Made by a program: the position numbers and the translations under genes | Shown: positions 32,033-43,600 of the stretch, in pieces | How positions within the stretch are numbered: the stretch's first letter is position 1 | How the letters are laid out: each line of letters opens with the position of its first letter | Notes under the pieces: generated by a model | The model's input: the letters and a program-made list of their open reading frames with translations, nothing else | What the model was told of the DNA's origin: nothing | Databases searched by the model: none | Assembly (NCBI RefSeq): GCF_026420145.1 | Contig: NZ_JAPMLV010000003.1 | Location: 62,001-126,000 of the forward strand | Origin: Enterobacter pseudoroggenkampii | Lineage (GTDB): Bacteria > Pseudomonadota > Gammaproteobacteria > Enterobacterales > Enterobacteriaceae | Direction of reading: 5' to 3' | Length of the DNA stretch: 64,000 bases

Positions 32033-32329
32033 TCAGTAATCTTCCATACAATCCACCTGACCAATCGCCGCCCAGTAGGCGTCCAGGTTGTCACGCTTCA
32101 CGGCGGTAACGGCATTTTTGATCAGCAGCTGATTGGCCTCTGACGACAAAATCATCGCCTGCCAGGCCTTATCGCTCTGCTTTTTCTGTGGCGTACAGGT
32201 TTTCTTAATATCTTTCAGGACCTGTTGCTTAATCTGCGCCTCTTTCGCCGGATCGTCCTTTTCCTGAGCATGGACAAACGCGGCGAACAGCAGACAAACC
32301 AGCAGGCAGACAAGGTGTGCAGCTTTCAT
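32033..32329 (-). CDS. yicS: periplasmic protein YicS
   Basis: Small secreted protein of 98 residues (97 in E. coli). A signal peptide of about 21 residues ends VHAQ. The mature part has AKEAQIKQQVLKDIKK, nearly identical to E. coli YicS, and two cysteines (TCTP; DCMEDY) that could form a disulfide. Function is unknown. The ATG at 32329 follows AGGGGG. Confidence 0.88.
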   Translation of the reverse strand: MKAAHLVCLLVCLLFAAFVHAQEKDDPAKEAQIKQQVLKDIKKTCTPQKKQSDKAWQAMILSSEANQLLIKNAVTAVKRDNLDAYWAAIGQVDCMEDY

Positions 32330-32470
32330 CAACAACCCCCTTTTGACGTCACAGGCTTCCCATGAAATATATCGTTACATTCAGTGTAGCGACGCCAGCC
32401 GAAAGTATGAATTTTCTCTACGTTGCGTGTGTGAGATAGTGAAACGGCACAGATAACAAGGAGAAAAAAT

Positions 32471-32890
32471 ATGCACCTGAGCATTACTCATGCGGTTACG
32501 GCGCAGGAAAAAGAAGAGTTACTCACCGGCCTGAGAGCCTACAATGCGCAGTTTCTGGATCTCTCCACATTCAGCGGGGATATTGGCGTTTACGTGCGGG
32601 ACGACATCGGCACCATGCTCGGCGGGCTCATTGGGGTGCGCAAAGGCGACTGGCTGAATATCGACTTTCTCTGGGTGAGCGATGCCGTACGCGGATCCGG
32701 CGTGGGCAGCCAGCTCATCAAAACGGCGGAAGATGAAGCCAGACGCAAAGGCTGCAAGCACGCGCTGGTGGATACCGCCAGCTTCCAGGCGCGTCCGTTC
32801 TATGAAAAACAGGGGTACCAGCTGCAGATGTCTTTGCAGGATTATCCTTATCCGGGCATGCAGCGGCATTACCTGGCGAAAGCCCTTTAA
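32471..32890 (+). CDS. GNAT family N-acetyltransferase
   Basis: Predicted acetyltransferase of 139 residues. The acetyl-CoA loop is [11 protein letters not shown], with [11 protein letters not shown] as strand 4 and RPFYEKQGY at the end. Upstream AAGGAG is 7 bases from the ATG. The acceptor is unknown. The gene is not part of the E. coli yicS-nlpA interval. Confidence 0.85.
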   Translation: MHLSITHAVTAQEKEELLTGLRAYNAQFLDLSTFSGDIGVYVRDDIGTMLGGLIGVRKGDWLNIDFLWVSDAVRGSGVGSQLIKTAEDEARRKGCKHALVDTASFQARPFYEKQGYQLQMSLQDYPYPGMQRHYLAKAL

Positions 32891-32900
32891 GCCCTTAATC

Positions 32901-32932
32901 TGTAGGCCGGGTAGGCGCAGCGCCGCCCGGCC
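32901..32932. repeat. REP element
   Basis: TGTAGGCCGGGTAGGCGCAGC-GCCGCCCGGCC directly after the GNAT gene. Confidence 0.85.
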
Positions 32933-33037
32933 ATACCCGCATATAACTTATCCTTCTTATTGATTCTTTTTCGGTTTTTATTTCCCCGCCTCGTTGTCGA
33001 TATAGTCACTACAACATTCAGCAAAAGGAACTGTCTT

Positions 33038-33838
33038 GTGAAACGTCGATTGGGTGCTCTGGTACTGGCTGGCCTGCTGCTGGCAGGGTGCGATCAAAGT
33101 GGCAGCGATGCCAAACACATTAAAGTCGGCGTCATCAACGGCGCTGAACAGGACGTGGCGGAAGTCGCCAAAAAGGTGGCAAAAGAGAAATATGGCCTGG
33201 ACGTGGAGCTGGTGGGCTTCAGCGGCTCGCTGTTGCCTAACGATGCCACCAACCAGGGGGAACTGGATGCCAACGTCTTCCAGCATCGCCCGTTCCTTGA
33301 AGAAGATAACAAGGCGCATGGCTACAAGCTGGTGGCCGTGGCGAACACCTTTGTTTTCCCGATGGCCGGCTATTCCCGCAAAATCAAATCCGTGTCTGAC
33401 CTGAAGGACGGGGCAACCATTGCCATTCCAAACGACCCGACCAACCTTGGCCGCGCGCTGTTGCTGTTGCAAAAAGAGAAACTTATTACCCTGAAGCCGG
33501 ACACCGGGCTGCTGCCCACGGCGCTGGATATTACCACCAACCCCAAGCAGCTGAAAATTATGGAGCTGGAAGGGGCGCAGCTGCCGCGCGTGCTGGACGA
33601 CCCGAAAGTGGATGTCGCCATCATCAGTACCACCTATATCCAGCAAACCGGGCTGTCACCGGTGCATGACAGCGTCTTTATTGAAGACAAAAACTCGCCG
33701 TACGTGAACATCGTGGTGACGCGCGAAGACAACAAGGACGCGGAGAATGTGAAGGCGTTTATCGAGTCGTATCAGTCACCTGAAGTGGCAAAAGCGGCTG
33801 AGACGATCTTTAACGGCGGGGCAGTGCCGGGCTGGTAA
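33038..33838 (+). CDS. nlpA: inner-membrane lipoprotein NlpA
   Basis: MetQ/NlpA family lipoprotein of 266 residues (272 in E. coli). The lipobox is LLAGC, with Asp at +2 of the mature protein, the signal for inner-membrane retention. The binding-protein domain begins KHIKVGVINGAEQDVAEVA. It can supply methionine to MetNI in E. coli. The start is a GTG at 33038 with AAGGAA upstream; an in-frame start further up would bury the signal peptide. Confidence 0.93.
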   Translation: MKRRLGALVLAGLLLAGCDQSGSDAKHIKVGVINGAEQDVAEVAKKVAKEKYGLDVELVGFSGSLLPNDATNQGELDANVFQHRPFLEEDNKAHGYKLVAVANTFVFPMAGYSRKIKSVSDLKDGATIAIPNDPTNLGRALLLLQKEKLITLKPDTGLLPTALDITTNPKQLKIMELEGAQLPRVLDDPKVDVAIISTTYIQQTGLSPVHDSVFIEDKNSPYVNIVVTREDNKDAENVKAFIESYQSPEVAKAAETIFNGGAVPGW

Positions 33839-33960
33839 ACGATGTGACAGAAAACGGGTTGCTTATCTTGGCCCGATTCCATCGGTAATCGCCCTTTAGC
33901 CCACAGCGTCAATTGCGACGGCTGGCTATCCTCCTTATCACACCAACAGGAGGATAGCCC

Positions 33961-34740
33961 ATGAACATTACCCACATTCGCAACGCCACCCAGCTGATTT
34001 CATACGCCGGAAAACGTCTTTTGATCGACCCGATGCTGGCCCCAAAGGGTGCTTATCCGGGCTTCCCCGGCACGGCGTATGCCGAACGCCGTAACCCGAC
34101 GGTTGAACTCCCCGTTGACGTCAACACGCTGCTGGACGCCGACGCGGTGATCGTCACCCATACCCATGACGATCACTGGGATCGCGCCGCGGCGGAGCTG
34201 ATCGCCAAAGACAAACCGATTTACGTGCAAAACGACCGTGACGCCGCGCTGCTGCGCAGTCAGGGATTTAGCAACCTGACGGTCATGACCGACGCGACCA
34301 CCTTCGGCGATATTCAGATTACGAAAACCCGCGGCGGCCAGCACGGGACCGATCGCGCTTATGCCGTGCCGGAGCTGGCGGAACGGCTGGGCGAGGCCTG
34401 TGGCGTGGTGCTGCGTCATCCTGATGAGAAGACGCTCTATATTGCAGGGGATACCGTCTGGCGTGACGAGGTAGCGGCCGATCTGCAAAAACACCAGCCG
34501 GACGTGGTGGTACTGAACGCCGGCTATGCCCACGTCATTGGTTTTGGGCCCATTATTATGGGGCAGGAGGACGTGCTTAACGTTCATTTCCTGCTGCCGC
34601 AGGCCAACATTGTGGCGAGCCATATGGAGGCCATTAACCACTGCCTGTTGACCCGCAGCGCGCTGCGTGAGTACGTTGAAGCTAATCAGGTGAGTGACGC
34701 AGTGAGCATTCCCCAGGATGGCGAAACCGTTATATTCTGA
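33961..34740 (+). CDS. MBL-fold hydrolase, UlaG-like
   Basis: Predicted cytoplasmic metallo-hydrolase of 259 residues. The motif is THTHDDHWD (HxHxDH) near residue 66; other likely ligands are in IAGDTVW and ASHMEAINH. It starts NITHIRNATQLISYAGKRLLIDP, as in the UlaG-like beta-lactamase superfamily. GGAGGA precedes the ATG. It is followed after 26 bp by the GlxA-like regulator, which may control it. Confidence 0.85.
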   Translation: MNITHIRNATQLISYAGKRLLIDPMLAPKGAYPGFPGTAYAERRNPTVELPVDVNTLLDADAVIVTHTHDDHWDRAAAELIAKDKPIYVQNDRDAALLRSQGFSNLTVMTDATTFGDIQITKTRGGQHGTDRAYAVPELAERLGEACGVVLRHPDEKTLYIAGDTVWRDEVAADLQKHQPDVVVLNAGYAHVIGFGPIIMGQEDVLNVHFLLPQANIVASHMEAINHCLLTRSALREYVEANQVSDAVSIPQDGETVIF

Positions 34741-34766
34741 GTGCGTTAAAGGGAAAGGAGAGACAG

Positions 34767-35720
34767 ATGTCGCTAATCAACGTCGCGATTGTCGCGGTAG
34801 ACGGGTTCAGCCCGTTTCACTACTCCGTTCCCTGCATTCTGTTTGGCGACTCGGTCTCCGGCGAAAAGCGCTTTAACGTAACGATTTGCGCCGAAACGCC
34901 GGGGTTCCTTACCTCAAAAGACGGATTTGCTCTCAACGCCACGCAGGATTTTACCGCCATTGGGCAGGCCGATATTGTTGTCGTTCCCTACTGGCAGCAC
35001 GTTCTGGAACGCCCGCCGCAGGTGCTGCTCGACAGCCTGGTGCAGGCGAGAGACCACGGTGCAGAAATCGTCGGGCTGTGTCTGGGATCGTTTGTGCTGG
35101 CCTGGGCGGGGATCCTCGACGGCAAACGTGCGGCCACCCACTGGGAGTTCGAACGTCAGTTTCAGTCGCTCTTCCCGAACGTCCAGCTGGATATTAATGC
35201 CCTTTACGTGGATGACGGCAATATCATTACCTCTGCCGGTACTGCCGCTGCACTGGACTGCTGCCTGTATATCATTCGCCAGCGCTTTGGCAGCGTGGTT
35301 GCTAACCAGATTGCCCGCCGGATGATTGTTCCGCCCCACCGCGAGGGCGGGCAGGCGCAGTTCATCGCCCAGCCGGTACCCAAAGATACCCGCGACGGAC
35401 GCATTAACTGCCTGATTGACTACCTGCAGCAGCATATCACCGAACCGCATAGCCTGGACTCCCTGGCGGAGGTGGTTTCGATGAGCCGCCGCACCCTGAC
35501 CCGTCATTTTATTAAAGCCACGGGATTGAGCGTCGCCGACTGGCTTACCGCCGAACGCCTGCGGCGCAGCCAGATCCTGCTTGAAGCCGGAAATATGCCG
35601 ATTGAGCGCGTGGCCGAGCTGGTGGGATTTAATTCCGCCGTCACCTGGCGACAACAGTTTAAAGCACGTTTTGGGGTGAGCCCCGCAGAATGGCGAAAAA
35701 CGTTTCGGCTTCATGCCTAA
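34767..35720 (+). CDS. GlxA family transcriptional regulator
   Basis: 317 residues in two parts. Residues 1-190 are a DJ-1/PfpI-like domain with the elbow cysteine in IVGLCLGSFVLAWAG. Residues 210-317 are an AraC/XylS DNA-binding domain (SLDSLAEVVSMSRRTLTRHF and MPIERVAELVGFNS). The ligand is unknown. AAAGGAGAG lies before the ATG. Probably co-transcribed with the upstream MBL gene. The following 173 bp up to cdiB are AT-rich and hold a possible TATACT -10 at 35838. Confidence 0.88.
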   Translation: MSLINVAIVAVDGFSPFHYSVPCILFGDSVSGEKRFNVTICAETPGFLTSKDGFALNATQDFTAIGQADIVVVPYWQHVLERPPQVLLDSLVQARDHGAEIVGLCLGSFVLAWAGILDGKRAATHWEFERQFQSLFPNVQLDINALYVDDGNIITSAGTAAALDCCLYIIRQRFGSVVANQIARRMIVPPHREGGQAQFIAQPVPKDTRDGRINCLIDYLQQHITEPHSLDSLAEVVSMSRRTLTRHFIKATGLSVADWLTAERLRRSQILLEAGNMPIERVAELVGFNSAVTWRQQFKARFGVSPAEWRKTFRLHA

Positions 35721-35893
35721 TGTATTACGGCTAACTCAAGATTTAAGAGTGAGTTAAACAATTTCTTATTTTCTCTTAATATCCTTTTCACTTTTCTGAA
35801 AGAACTATTAATTTTAGGTGCCCTAATGCAAATTAGATATACTCGCCTTAAGAATGCTCTTATATTACAAAAATAATCATTGCGGACGTTTTT

Positions 35894-37600
35894 GTGGCAT
35901 GGATGAATAGCTCCAAAATAAAAAATAGAATAATTTCGTTAGTAAATTATGCTGCTGCTATCTTATTGGCTGTCTTTTTTTTAGCGCGCGCCAATGCTGC
36001 GCCGCTGTCGCCAGCCGATCGCGATTCCATTCAACAGCAACAGCAGCAGCTTTTATTACAGAACCAGCAACAGCGTGAAGAGCTGGAGCGGAGCATTCCT
36101 CGCCCCGCGCCTGCCAGACCGCTGCCTGTTACCGGCTCCGGGCCCTGTTTCACCATTCATACCATTACCCTTTCCGGTGCGACCTTAATCTCCCCGAAAA
36201 CCCGGCAGACCCTTGTCGCGCCGTGGCAGGGCCGCTGTCTGGATATGGCGAAAATAACGGAACTTCTCGCCCATATTTCTGACTGGTATATCAGCCGGGG
36301 ATATATCACCAGCCGCGCTTTTCTTACCGAGCAGGATCTCTCCGGCGGCCAGCTGAATATTGTTGTGCTGGAAGGTCGGCTGGAAGCGATCCGTCTGGAA
36401 GGCGAAACGCCGCGCATGCTGAAAATGGCGTTTCCGGGACGGGTGGGCGGCATTCTTAATTTACGCGACATCGAACAGGGCATGGAGCAAATTAACCGTT
36501 TGCGTACCGACCCGGTTCAGATTGAAATTCTTCCGGGGACGCAGGCCGGATATTCCATCGTTAATCTCACGGCAAAACCGGAATTTCCCTTAAGTGCATC
36601 CGTAAGCCTGGATAATAGCGGGCAGAAGAGTACCGGGGAAGATCAGCTGAGTGGCGTGCTCACCGCCAATAATATGCTGGGGCTGGCGGATAAATGGTTT
36701 GTCAGCGGCGGGCGCAGCAGCGATTTTGCCAGCGCGTACGATGCGCAGAATTTCCAGGCGGGCGTCAGCGTGCCGTTTGGCTACGGATTACTGGACTACA
36801 GCTACGCCTGGAGTAACTACCGGACCACCATCAATAACCAGGGATTCAACTGGCTCTCCACGGGCGATACCAGAACCCACCGCGTTAACGCGTCCTGGGT
36901 GGTCTTCCGCAACGGGGAGGTGAAAACCGGCATTGCGGCTGGCGTGGTTCAGCGCTCCAGCCGCAACTGGCTCAACGACGCGCCGCTTCAGAGCAGCACG
37001 CGCAACCTCTCCAGCCTGATTCTGGGCATTACGCACACGCAAAAAATGCTGGGCGGCGTGGCGACCTTCAACCCGACCTGGAGCCACGGCATGCCGTGGT
37101 TCAATGCCGAAACCGACGAAGATAAGTCCGGGGATGTGCCGCGCGCGGAATTCCGCAAATGGAGTCTGAACGCCAGCTTCCAGCGGCCGATTACCCGTAA
37201 TGCCTGGTGGCTGACCAGCGCCTATGGCCAGTGGTCGCCCGATCGGCTGTACGGCTCCGAGCGCCTGACGCTCGGCGGCGAAAGCTCCGTGCGCGGTTTT
37301 AAAGAGCAGTACCTGTCCGGGGATAACGGCGGCTACTGGCGTAACGAGCTGGGGTACTCCCTCTTCACCCTTCCTGTGATTGGCGCGGTGAGCGCAACGG
37401 TCGCCGTTGACGGTGGCTGGCTGGAAAAAGACCGTCAGGACCGCTTTGCCTCCGGCACGTTATGGGGAGGCTCGGTGGGGCTGAGCAGCGCAGGGCGCTG
37501 GTACAGCAGCCAGATTTCGGTCGGCACGCCCCTGCACTACCCCGACTGGCTCGGCCCGGATCATGTGAGCGTTAACTGGCGCATTGCCTTCATGCTTTAA
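35894..37600 (+). CDS. cdiB: two-partner secretion transporter CdiB
   Basis: Outer-membrane Omp85-superfamily transporter that exports CdiA; 568 residues. A signal sequence ending ARANAA is followed by a Gln-rich helix, then POTRA domains (about 75-225), then a 16-strand barrel. The barrel-plug motif is VRGF in GGESSVRGFKEQ. The start is a GTG at 35894 with CGGA upstream; an ATG at 35903 is an alternative. Two GC-poor stretches at its 5' end suggest acquired DNA. cdiA begins 14 bp downstream. Confidence 0.92.
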   Translation: MAWMNSSKIKNRIISLVNYAAAILLAVFFLARANAAPLSPADRDSIQQQQQQLLLQNQQQREELERSIPRPAPARPLPVTGSGPCFTIHTITLSGATLISPKTRQTLVAPWQGRCLDMAKITELLAHISDWYISRGYITSRAFLTEQDLSGGQLNIVVLEGRLEAIRLEGETPRMLKMAFPGRVGGILNLRDIEQGMEQINRLRTDPVQIEILPGTQAGYSIVNLTAKPEFPLSASVSLDNSGQKSTGEDQLSGVLTANNMLGLADKWFVSGGRSSDFASAYDAQNFQAGVSVPFGYGLLDYSYAWSNYRTTINNQGFNWLSTGDTRTHRVNASWVVFRNGEVKTGIAAGVVQRSSRNWLNDAPLQSSTRNLSSLILGITHTQKMLGGVATFNPTWSHGMPWFNAETDEDKSGDVPRAEFRKWSLNASFQRPITRNAWWLTSAYGQWSPDRLYGSERLTLGGESSVRGFKEQYLSGDNGGYWRNELGYSLFTLPVIGAVSATVAVDGGWLEKDRQDRFASGTLWGGSVGLSSAGRWYSSQISVGTPLHYPDWLGPDHVSVNWRIAFML

Positions 37601-37614
37601 GAGACTCTACGACT

Positions 37615-40600
37615 ATGGATACCCGTCACCCACCCGTTCGTTTCTCGCAGCGTCTGATCAGCTGGATTGTCTGCGGCTTAATGGTCTGGCAGCCGATGGC
37701 TCCTGCCGTCGCGGCGGCGCTGACGCCGACCGGGCAGACTTCGGTCGATCGGGCGGGGAACGGGGTGCCGGTCGTCAACATCGCCACGCCCAACGGGGCG
37801 GGTATCTCGCATAACCAGTTCGGTGAGTATAACGTCGGCAAAGAGGGGCTTATCCTCAATAACGGCACGGACCGTTTAACCCGGACCCAGCTGGGCGGGC
37901 TTATCCAGAACAACCCCAACCTGCAGGCCGGGCGGGAAGCGAAAGGCATTATCAACGAAGTCACGGGCGCCAGCCGCTCGCAGTTACAGGGCTACACGGA
38001 AGTTGCCGGTAAAGCAGCAAACGTCATGGTGGCCAACCCGTACGGCATTACCTGTAACGGGTGCGGATTTATCAACACCCCGAACGTCACCCTGACCACG
38101 GGGAAACCGCAGTTCGACGCCAGCGGTAACCTGCAGGCGCTGGAGGTGACGAAAGGTGCCATCACGGTTGAAGGCCAGGGGCTGGATGCCAGCAAGAGCG
38201 ACGCGCTGTCGATCATTGCGCGCGCGACGGAAGTGAACGCCGCGATACATGCGAACGACCTGACGGTAACGGCAGGGGCGAACCGCGTGGGCGCAGACGG
38301 CAGCGTCAGGCCGATTGCCGGTGAGGGCGCCGCGCCCGTGGTGGCCGTGGATACCGGCGCGCTCGGCGGGATGTATGCCAACCGCATCCGCCTGGTCTCC
38401 AGCGAGACGGGCGTGGGGGTGAACCTCGGCAACCTCACCGCGCGCCAGGGCGATATTCAGCTGGACGCGGGCGGGAAACTGACGGTCACGAACAGCCTGG
38501 CCAGCGGCTCGATTACCGCGAATGGCGCGGGAGTGGTCCTCAACGGCAGCCATCAGGCCGGGGGCGCGCTGAATGTGACCAGCTCGCAGGATGTGGAACT
38601 CAATAACAGCACGCTCGCCAGCCAGGGCGATATGCGCCTTTCCGCTGCGGGGAAAGTGCAGACGACGGGCGGCGGGACGAACAGCGCGGGCGCGCTTGCG
38701 GTGAGCAGCGGGCAGGGGATGACGCTCAGCAATACCTCCCTGGTCTCCCGCGGCGCGGCGACGCTGGACAGTAAAGATACCCTGACCGTCAACGGCGGCG
38801 GCGTGTCGGCACAGGGCGGGGCGCTGACCGTCACGAGCAGTCAGGGAATGGTGCTTTCGGATGCGACGCTGACGGGTCAGGCCGACACCACGCTGTCCAC
38901 CGGCGGCAGCCTGACGCAGCGCGGCGGCAGCGTCACCAGCAAGGGCGCGCTCAGCGTGGCGGCCGGGAAGGATATCACGCTGACGAATACCCGCAGCGGT
39001 AGCGATACCCGCGCGACCCTCAGCAGCGGCGGCACGCTGTCATCCACGGGCAGTGCGGTCTCGGCAGGGGAGAGTCTGGCCCTGAGCGGCGGACAGCTGG
39101 TGATGGACGGCCAGAGCCGGGCCGATGCCACGGGCGATGTCCGCCTGACGGGCAGCGCCGTCAGTAATCAGGGGCAGGTGAATGCGGGGCGCGACATTGC
39201 CCTCTCCGGCAACAGGGTGTCCAACAGCGGCCAGCTGGCAGCGAAAGGCCACCTTGACGTGAATGCAGGAGAGCTGACAAACGGCGGCACGGTGCAGGGT
39301 AACGACGTCACCCTGAAGGGGCAGACGGTCACTAACAGCGGTACCCTGCAGAGCGCCGGTAACCTGGCGCTAAGCGCCGGTAACCTGGAGCAGCGGGGCA
39401 CGCTGAGCGCGAAGGGCAATGCAAACGTCACGGCGCAGCAGACCCTGCGTAACAGCGGCAGCCTGCTGGCTGACGGGGCGATGAGCGTGACGGCAGACGC
39501 GCTTGAACAGAACGGCACCCTGTCCGGCGCGACGGCGCTGACGGCGCAGGCCGGCACCCTGACCAGCGGTGAGGCGTCCCGCACCACCAGCCAGGGCAAT
39601 GTTCAGATTACCGCGACCCGCAGCGCCAGCCTGAACGGGCAGACGGACGCGGCGGGGGCATTAACCGTCAGCACCGGCGACCTGACCACCGGCCAGGATG
39701 CGCATCTGCAGAGCGGGCAGGGGCTCTCTCTGCAGGCGCAGAATGCCGCGCTGAACGGCACGCAGGCGGCGAAGGGGGCCCTGTCGGTGACGGCGGGCAC
39801 GATTGCGCACGCCGGGAAATCCACCGGTGACACGCTGAGTTTTAACGCGACCGGCGACCTGACCAGCGGCGGAGAGCTTACCGCCAGCGCCATCGCGCTC
39901 AGCGGACAGAACATCCTCCAGTCCGGCGTCGCAAAAGCGGACCGCATGACCCTGACGGCCCCCGGGCGCATCACCAGCAGCGGTACGCTGGTTGCCGGTA
40001 CGCTGGCGCTGGACGCTGCCTCGGTGGAGAACAGTGGACTGCTGCAGGGGACCACCCTGCTCGGCCTGAAGACCGGGTCACTCACGAACCTCGCGGGCGG
40101 GTCGGTCTACAGCACGCAGGATTTAACGCTGAACGTTCCGGTGCTGGCTAACAGCGGGCTTATCACCACCGACGGCACGCTGCGCATGAAAGGCGACACG
40201 CTGACAAACCAGGGCGAAATCAACGGCGTCAGCCTGAGCAGCGACTACCTCAGCCTGACCAACGCCGATACCGGACGCCTGCTGGCGGACGACCGGCTCA
40301 CCCTGAACGGCACTGCGTTTGCTAACGCGGGCAATATTGCGGCCAGCGACCTGCACATCACGGCGGACAGCCTGCAAAACCAGGGCACCGTTGAGGGGGA
40401 CTCGGCGCTGACGCTCGGCGTGACAGACCTCACTAACCGTGGCGCGCTGCGCAGCAGCGGAACGCTGACGCTTAACGGCGACACGCTGGCCAATAGCGGC
40501 GAGCTCAGCGCCACCGCGCTGCTGCTGAACCTGACCCGACAGGCCAGCAACGATGCCGGCGGGCGGGTAATTGCCCGGGACGGCCTGACGCTGACCACCG

Positions 40601-43600
40601 CCAGCCTGACGAACAGCGGACTGATGGCCGGTACCGACGCGCAGTTTAACAGCGCGTCGTTGACCAACGGCGGCACGCTGCAGGGGACACATTCCCTGAC
40701 GGCGACCGGGGCACAGCTCAGCAACCAGCAGGCGGGCATGCTGCTCTCCGGCGGCGCGCTCGACCTGCACCACACCACCCTGAACAACGCCGGGCTGCTG
40801 CAGGGCAATACCCTGAACCTGGCCACCGGCGAGTGGAACAACACCGGTAATGCGCTGGGGGAAGCTGGCGTGACGGCGGCGGTGACCGGCACGCTGACCA
40901 GCAGCGGCAAGGTGCTCAGCCAGCAGGCGGCGGACGTCCAGGCCGGCAGGACCGATAACCGGGGCCAGCTGCTGGCAAAAGTGCTGACCCTGCGGGGCGA
41001 CCTGCAGAACAGCGGTCTGCTTCAGGGGAGCAGCACGCTGGCCTGGTCCGGGAACACCTTCACGAACCACGCTCAGGGGCAGGTGACGGGCGGCGATACC
41101 CTGACCCTGAGCGGACAAACCCTCAGCAACGCGGGCAGCCTTCAGGGGCGCAGCGCGACGCTTGAGGCCGGGAGCCTGAATAACCAGGGCAGCATTCAGA
41201 CGCTGGACGCCATGACGCTTTCCACGACCGGCAGGCTGGATAACACGGGCGCCCTGCTCAGCCAGAACCTGTTCACGCTGACGGCGGCGCAGCTGTTCAA
41301 CGACGGCCAGCTGGCCGGGAAAGCGCTCACGGTGAAGGCCGCGCAGCTGAACAACACCGGCATTCTTCAGGGCAACGACACGCTGGCGCTGACCACCCGC
41401 GCGCTGAGCAACGGCGCCACCGGGCAGCTGGTGAGCGGCAGTTCTCTGGACGTATCCCTCGACACGCTCGATAACGCCGGTCTGCTGCTGGTGAACGGCG
41501 GGTTCACCCTGCGGGGCAGCGACCTGACGAACCGGGGCGATATTCAGGCGCAGAGCCTGGATTTGGGCCTGAGCAATGCCCTGACCAGTACCGGGAACAT
41601 CGTGGCCACCGAAGATGCCACGCTTAACGCGACGACGCTGACCAGCAGCGGCACGGTGGCGGGCAAAACGCTGACCGCAGGCGGTACTGAGCTGCGCAAC
41701 AGCGGCCTGATGCAGGGCAGCAACGCGGTTAACGCCACCGCCGACCGCTTTATCAACGAGCTGAACGGTAAATGGCTCTCCGGCGGCGGCTTCACGCTGA
41801 CGGGCGGACAGCTGACCAACGCCGGTACGCTGCAGGGCGCCACGCTGGGTATGACCGGCACCGCCCTCACCAACAGCGGCACGGTGAACGGGCAGACGGG
41901 ACTCAGCGGCACGCTCAGCGGGGCGTTAACGAATACCGGGCTGCTGCAGAGCGGCGGCGCGACCGCCTTCACCGCGGACACCCTGGCGAACCCGGGGCGC
42001 ATCACGGGCGGTACGCTGTCCCTCACTGCCCGCGATATGAACAACGGCGGGCTGATGCAGGGAACGAACGGCCTGGCGCTCACCGGCACCACGCTGACCA
42101 CGGGCGCGACCTCGCGCACCCTCTCCGGCGGCATGCTGACGCTGGATGCAGGCCAGCTGACCACGCAGGGCACGCTGCAGGGGAACGGCGCAGGCATCCG
42201 CGCCAGCGACTGGACGCACGGCGGGTCTCTGCTCAGCCAGGGAACGCTGACGGCCACGACCGGCGGCACGCTGACCTCAACCGGCTCGCTGATGAGCCAG
42301 GGCAGGACGGATATCACCGCACAGACGCTGGATAACCGCGGGCAGCTCCTCAGCGAGGGAGATGTGACGCTCGGCGGCAGCACGCTTAAAAACAGCGGCA
42401 CCGTGCAGGGGAACTCCCTCGCGCTGCATCAGAACAGCATTAACAACCAGGGCATCTTAACCGGTCTGCAGAGCCTGACCGTTCAGGGGCAGCAGCGGCT
42501 GATGGCGCGCATGGCGATGGCCGCGCCGCAGCAGGAGCTGATTAACGGCGCAGACGGCAAGCTTCTCACCCAGGGCGCGCTGACGATTGCGTCCGGCGCG
42601 GTGACCAACGCCGGCAGCTGGCAGGCACAGAACATCCTGCTTAACGCCCGGTCGCTCACCAACAGCGGCGCGGTGCAGAGCGCCGGTGCGCTGCAGATGA
42701 CGCTGGCCGATACGCTCACCGGAACCGCAGGCAGCAGGATCACCGCGCTGGGTGCGGCGACGCTGCAGGCCGTGACGCTGGCGAACCAGGGCCAGTGGGC
42801 GGCGAAAAACCTGACGCTGACAGGCGGCACGCTCAGCAACAGCGGCGCCATCAGCGGCGTGAATGGCCTGACCCTCAGCCAGACCGGCGCGGTCAGCCAG
42901 CAGTCTGGCGGCACCCTGCTGTCCGGCGGGGCGCTGAACGTCACGGCGGCCTCCGTCACCAGCGACGGCAAAATGCAGGGGGGCACGCTCGGCATCACCA
43001 CCGGGGCGCTCACCAACGGCGGACGTCTGCAGGGCGATAACGGCGCGACGCTGGCCCTCAGCGGGACGCTGACCAACAACAGCGGAGGCGAAATCGTCAG
43101 CCGCGATGCGCTGACGCTGACCACGCCCGCGCTGTTTAACTACGGCCTGATCCAGGGCGGCGGCGAGACGCGGGTGACAGCCTCCTCCCAGGCGCGTAAC
43201 GACGGCAGATTCCTCTCCGGCGCGCGCCTGACGCTCGGCACGCCGCAGTTCACCGGCACCGGCTGGCTGCAGGCCACCGACCTGATACTCAATGCGGCAA
43301 ATGCCTTCAACGGCGGCACGTGGGTGGCCGATCGCGCCACCCTGACCGGCACCAGCTTCGCCAGCCAGGGCACCACCCAGGCGGGACAGCTGACGGTTAA
43401 CTACGGCCAGCTGAACAACAGCGGCACACTGCTCGGCAACGCGCAGCTGAACATTAATGCCGACCAGGTAACCCAGAGCGCGGGCGGTAAGCTGCTGAGC
43501 GGCGGCAACCTGTGGCTGCAGAGCCGGGGGCTGGACCTGACCGGCCAGCTGGTGTCCCTGGGGGACTTAACGCTGCAGCTGACGAACGCGTTTACCAGCC

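Noticed and set aside
32960..33037. Upstream start for nlpA giving a longer protein
   Set aside because: It would put 26 residues before the lipoprotein signal; the GTG at 33038 has AAGGAA and the right signal peptide length.
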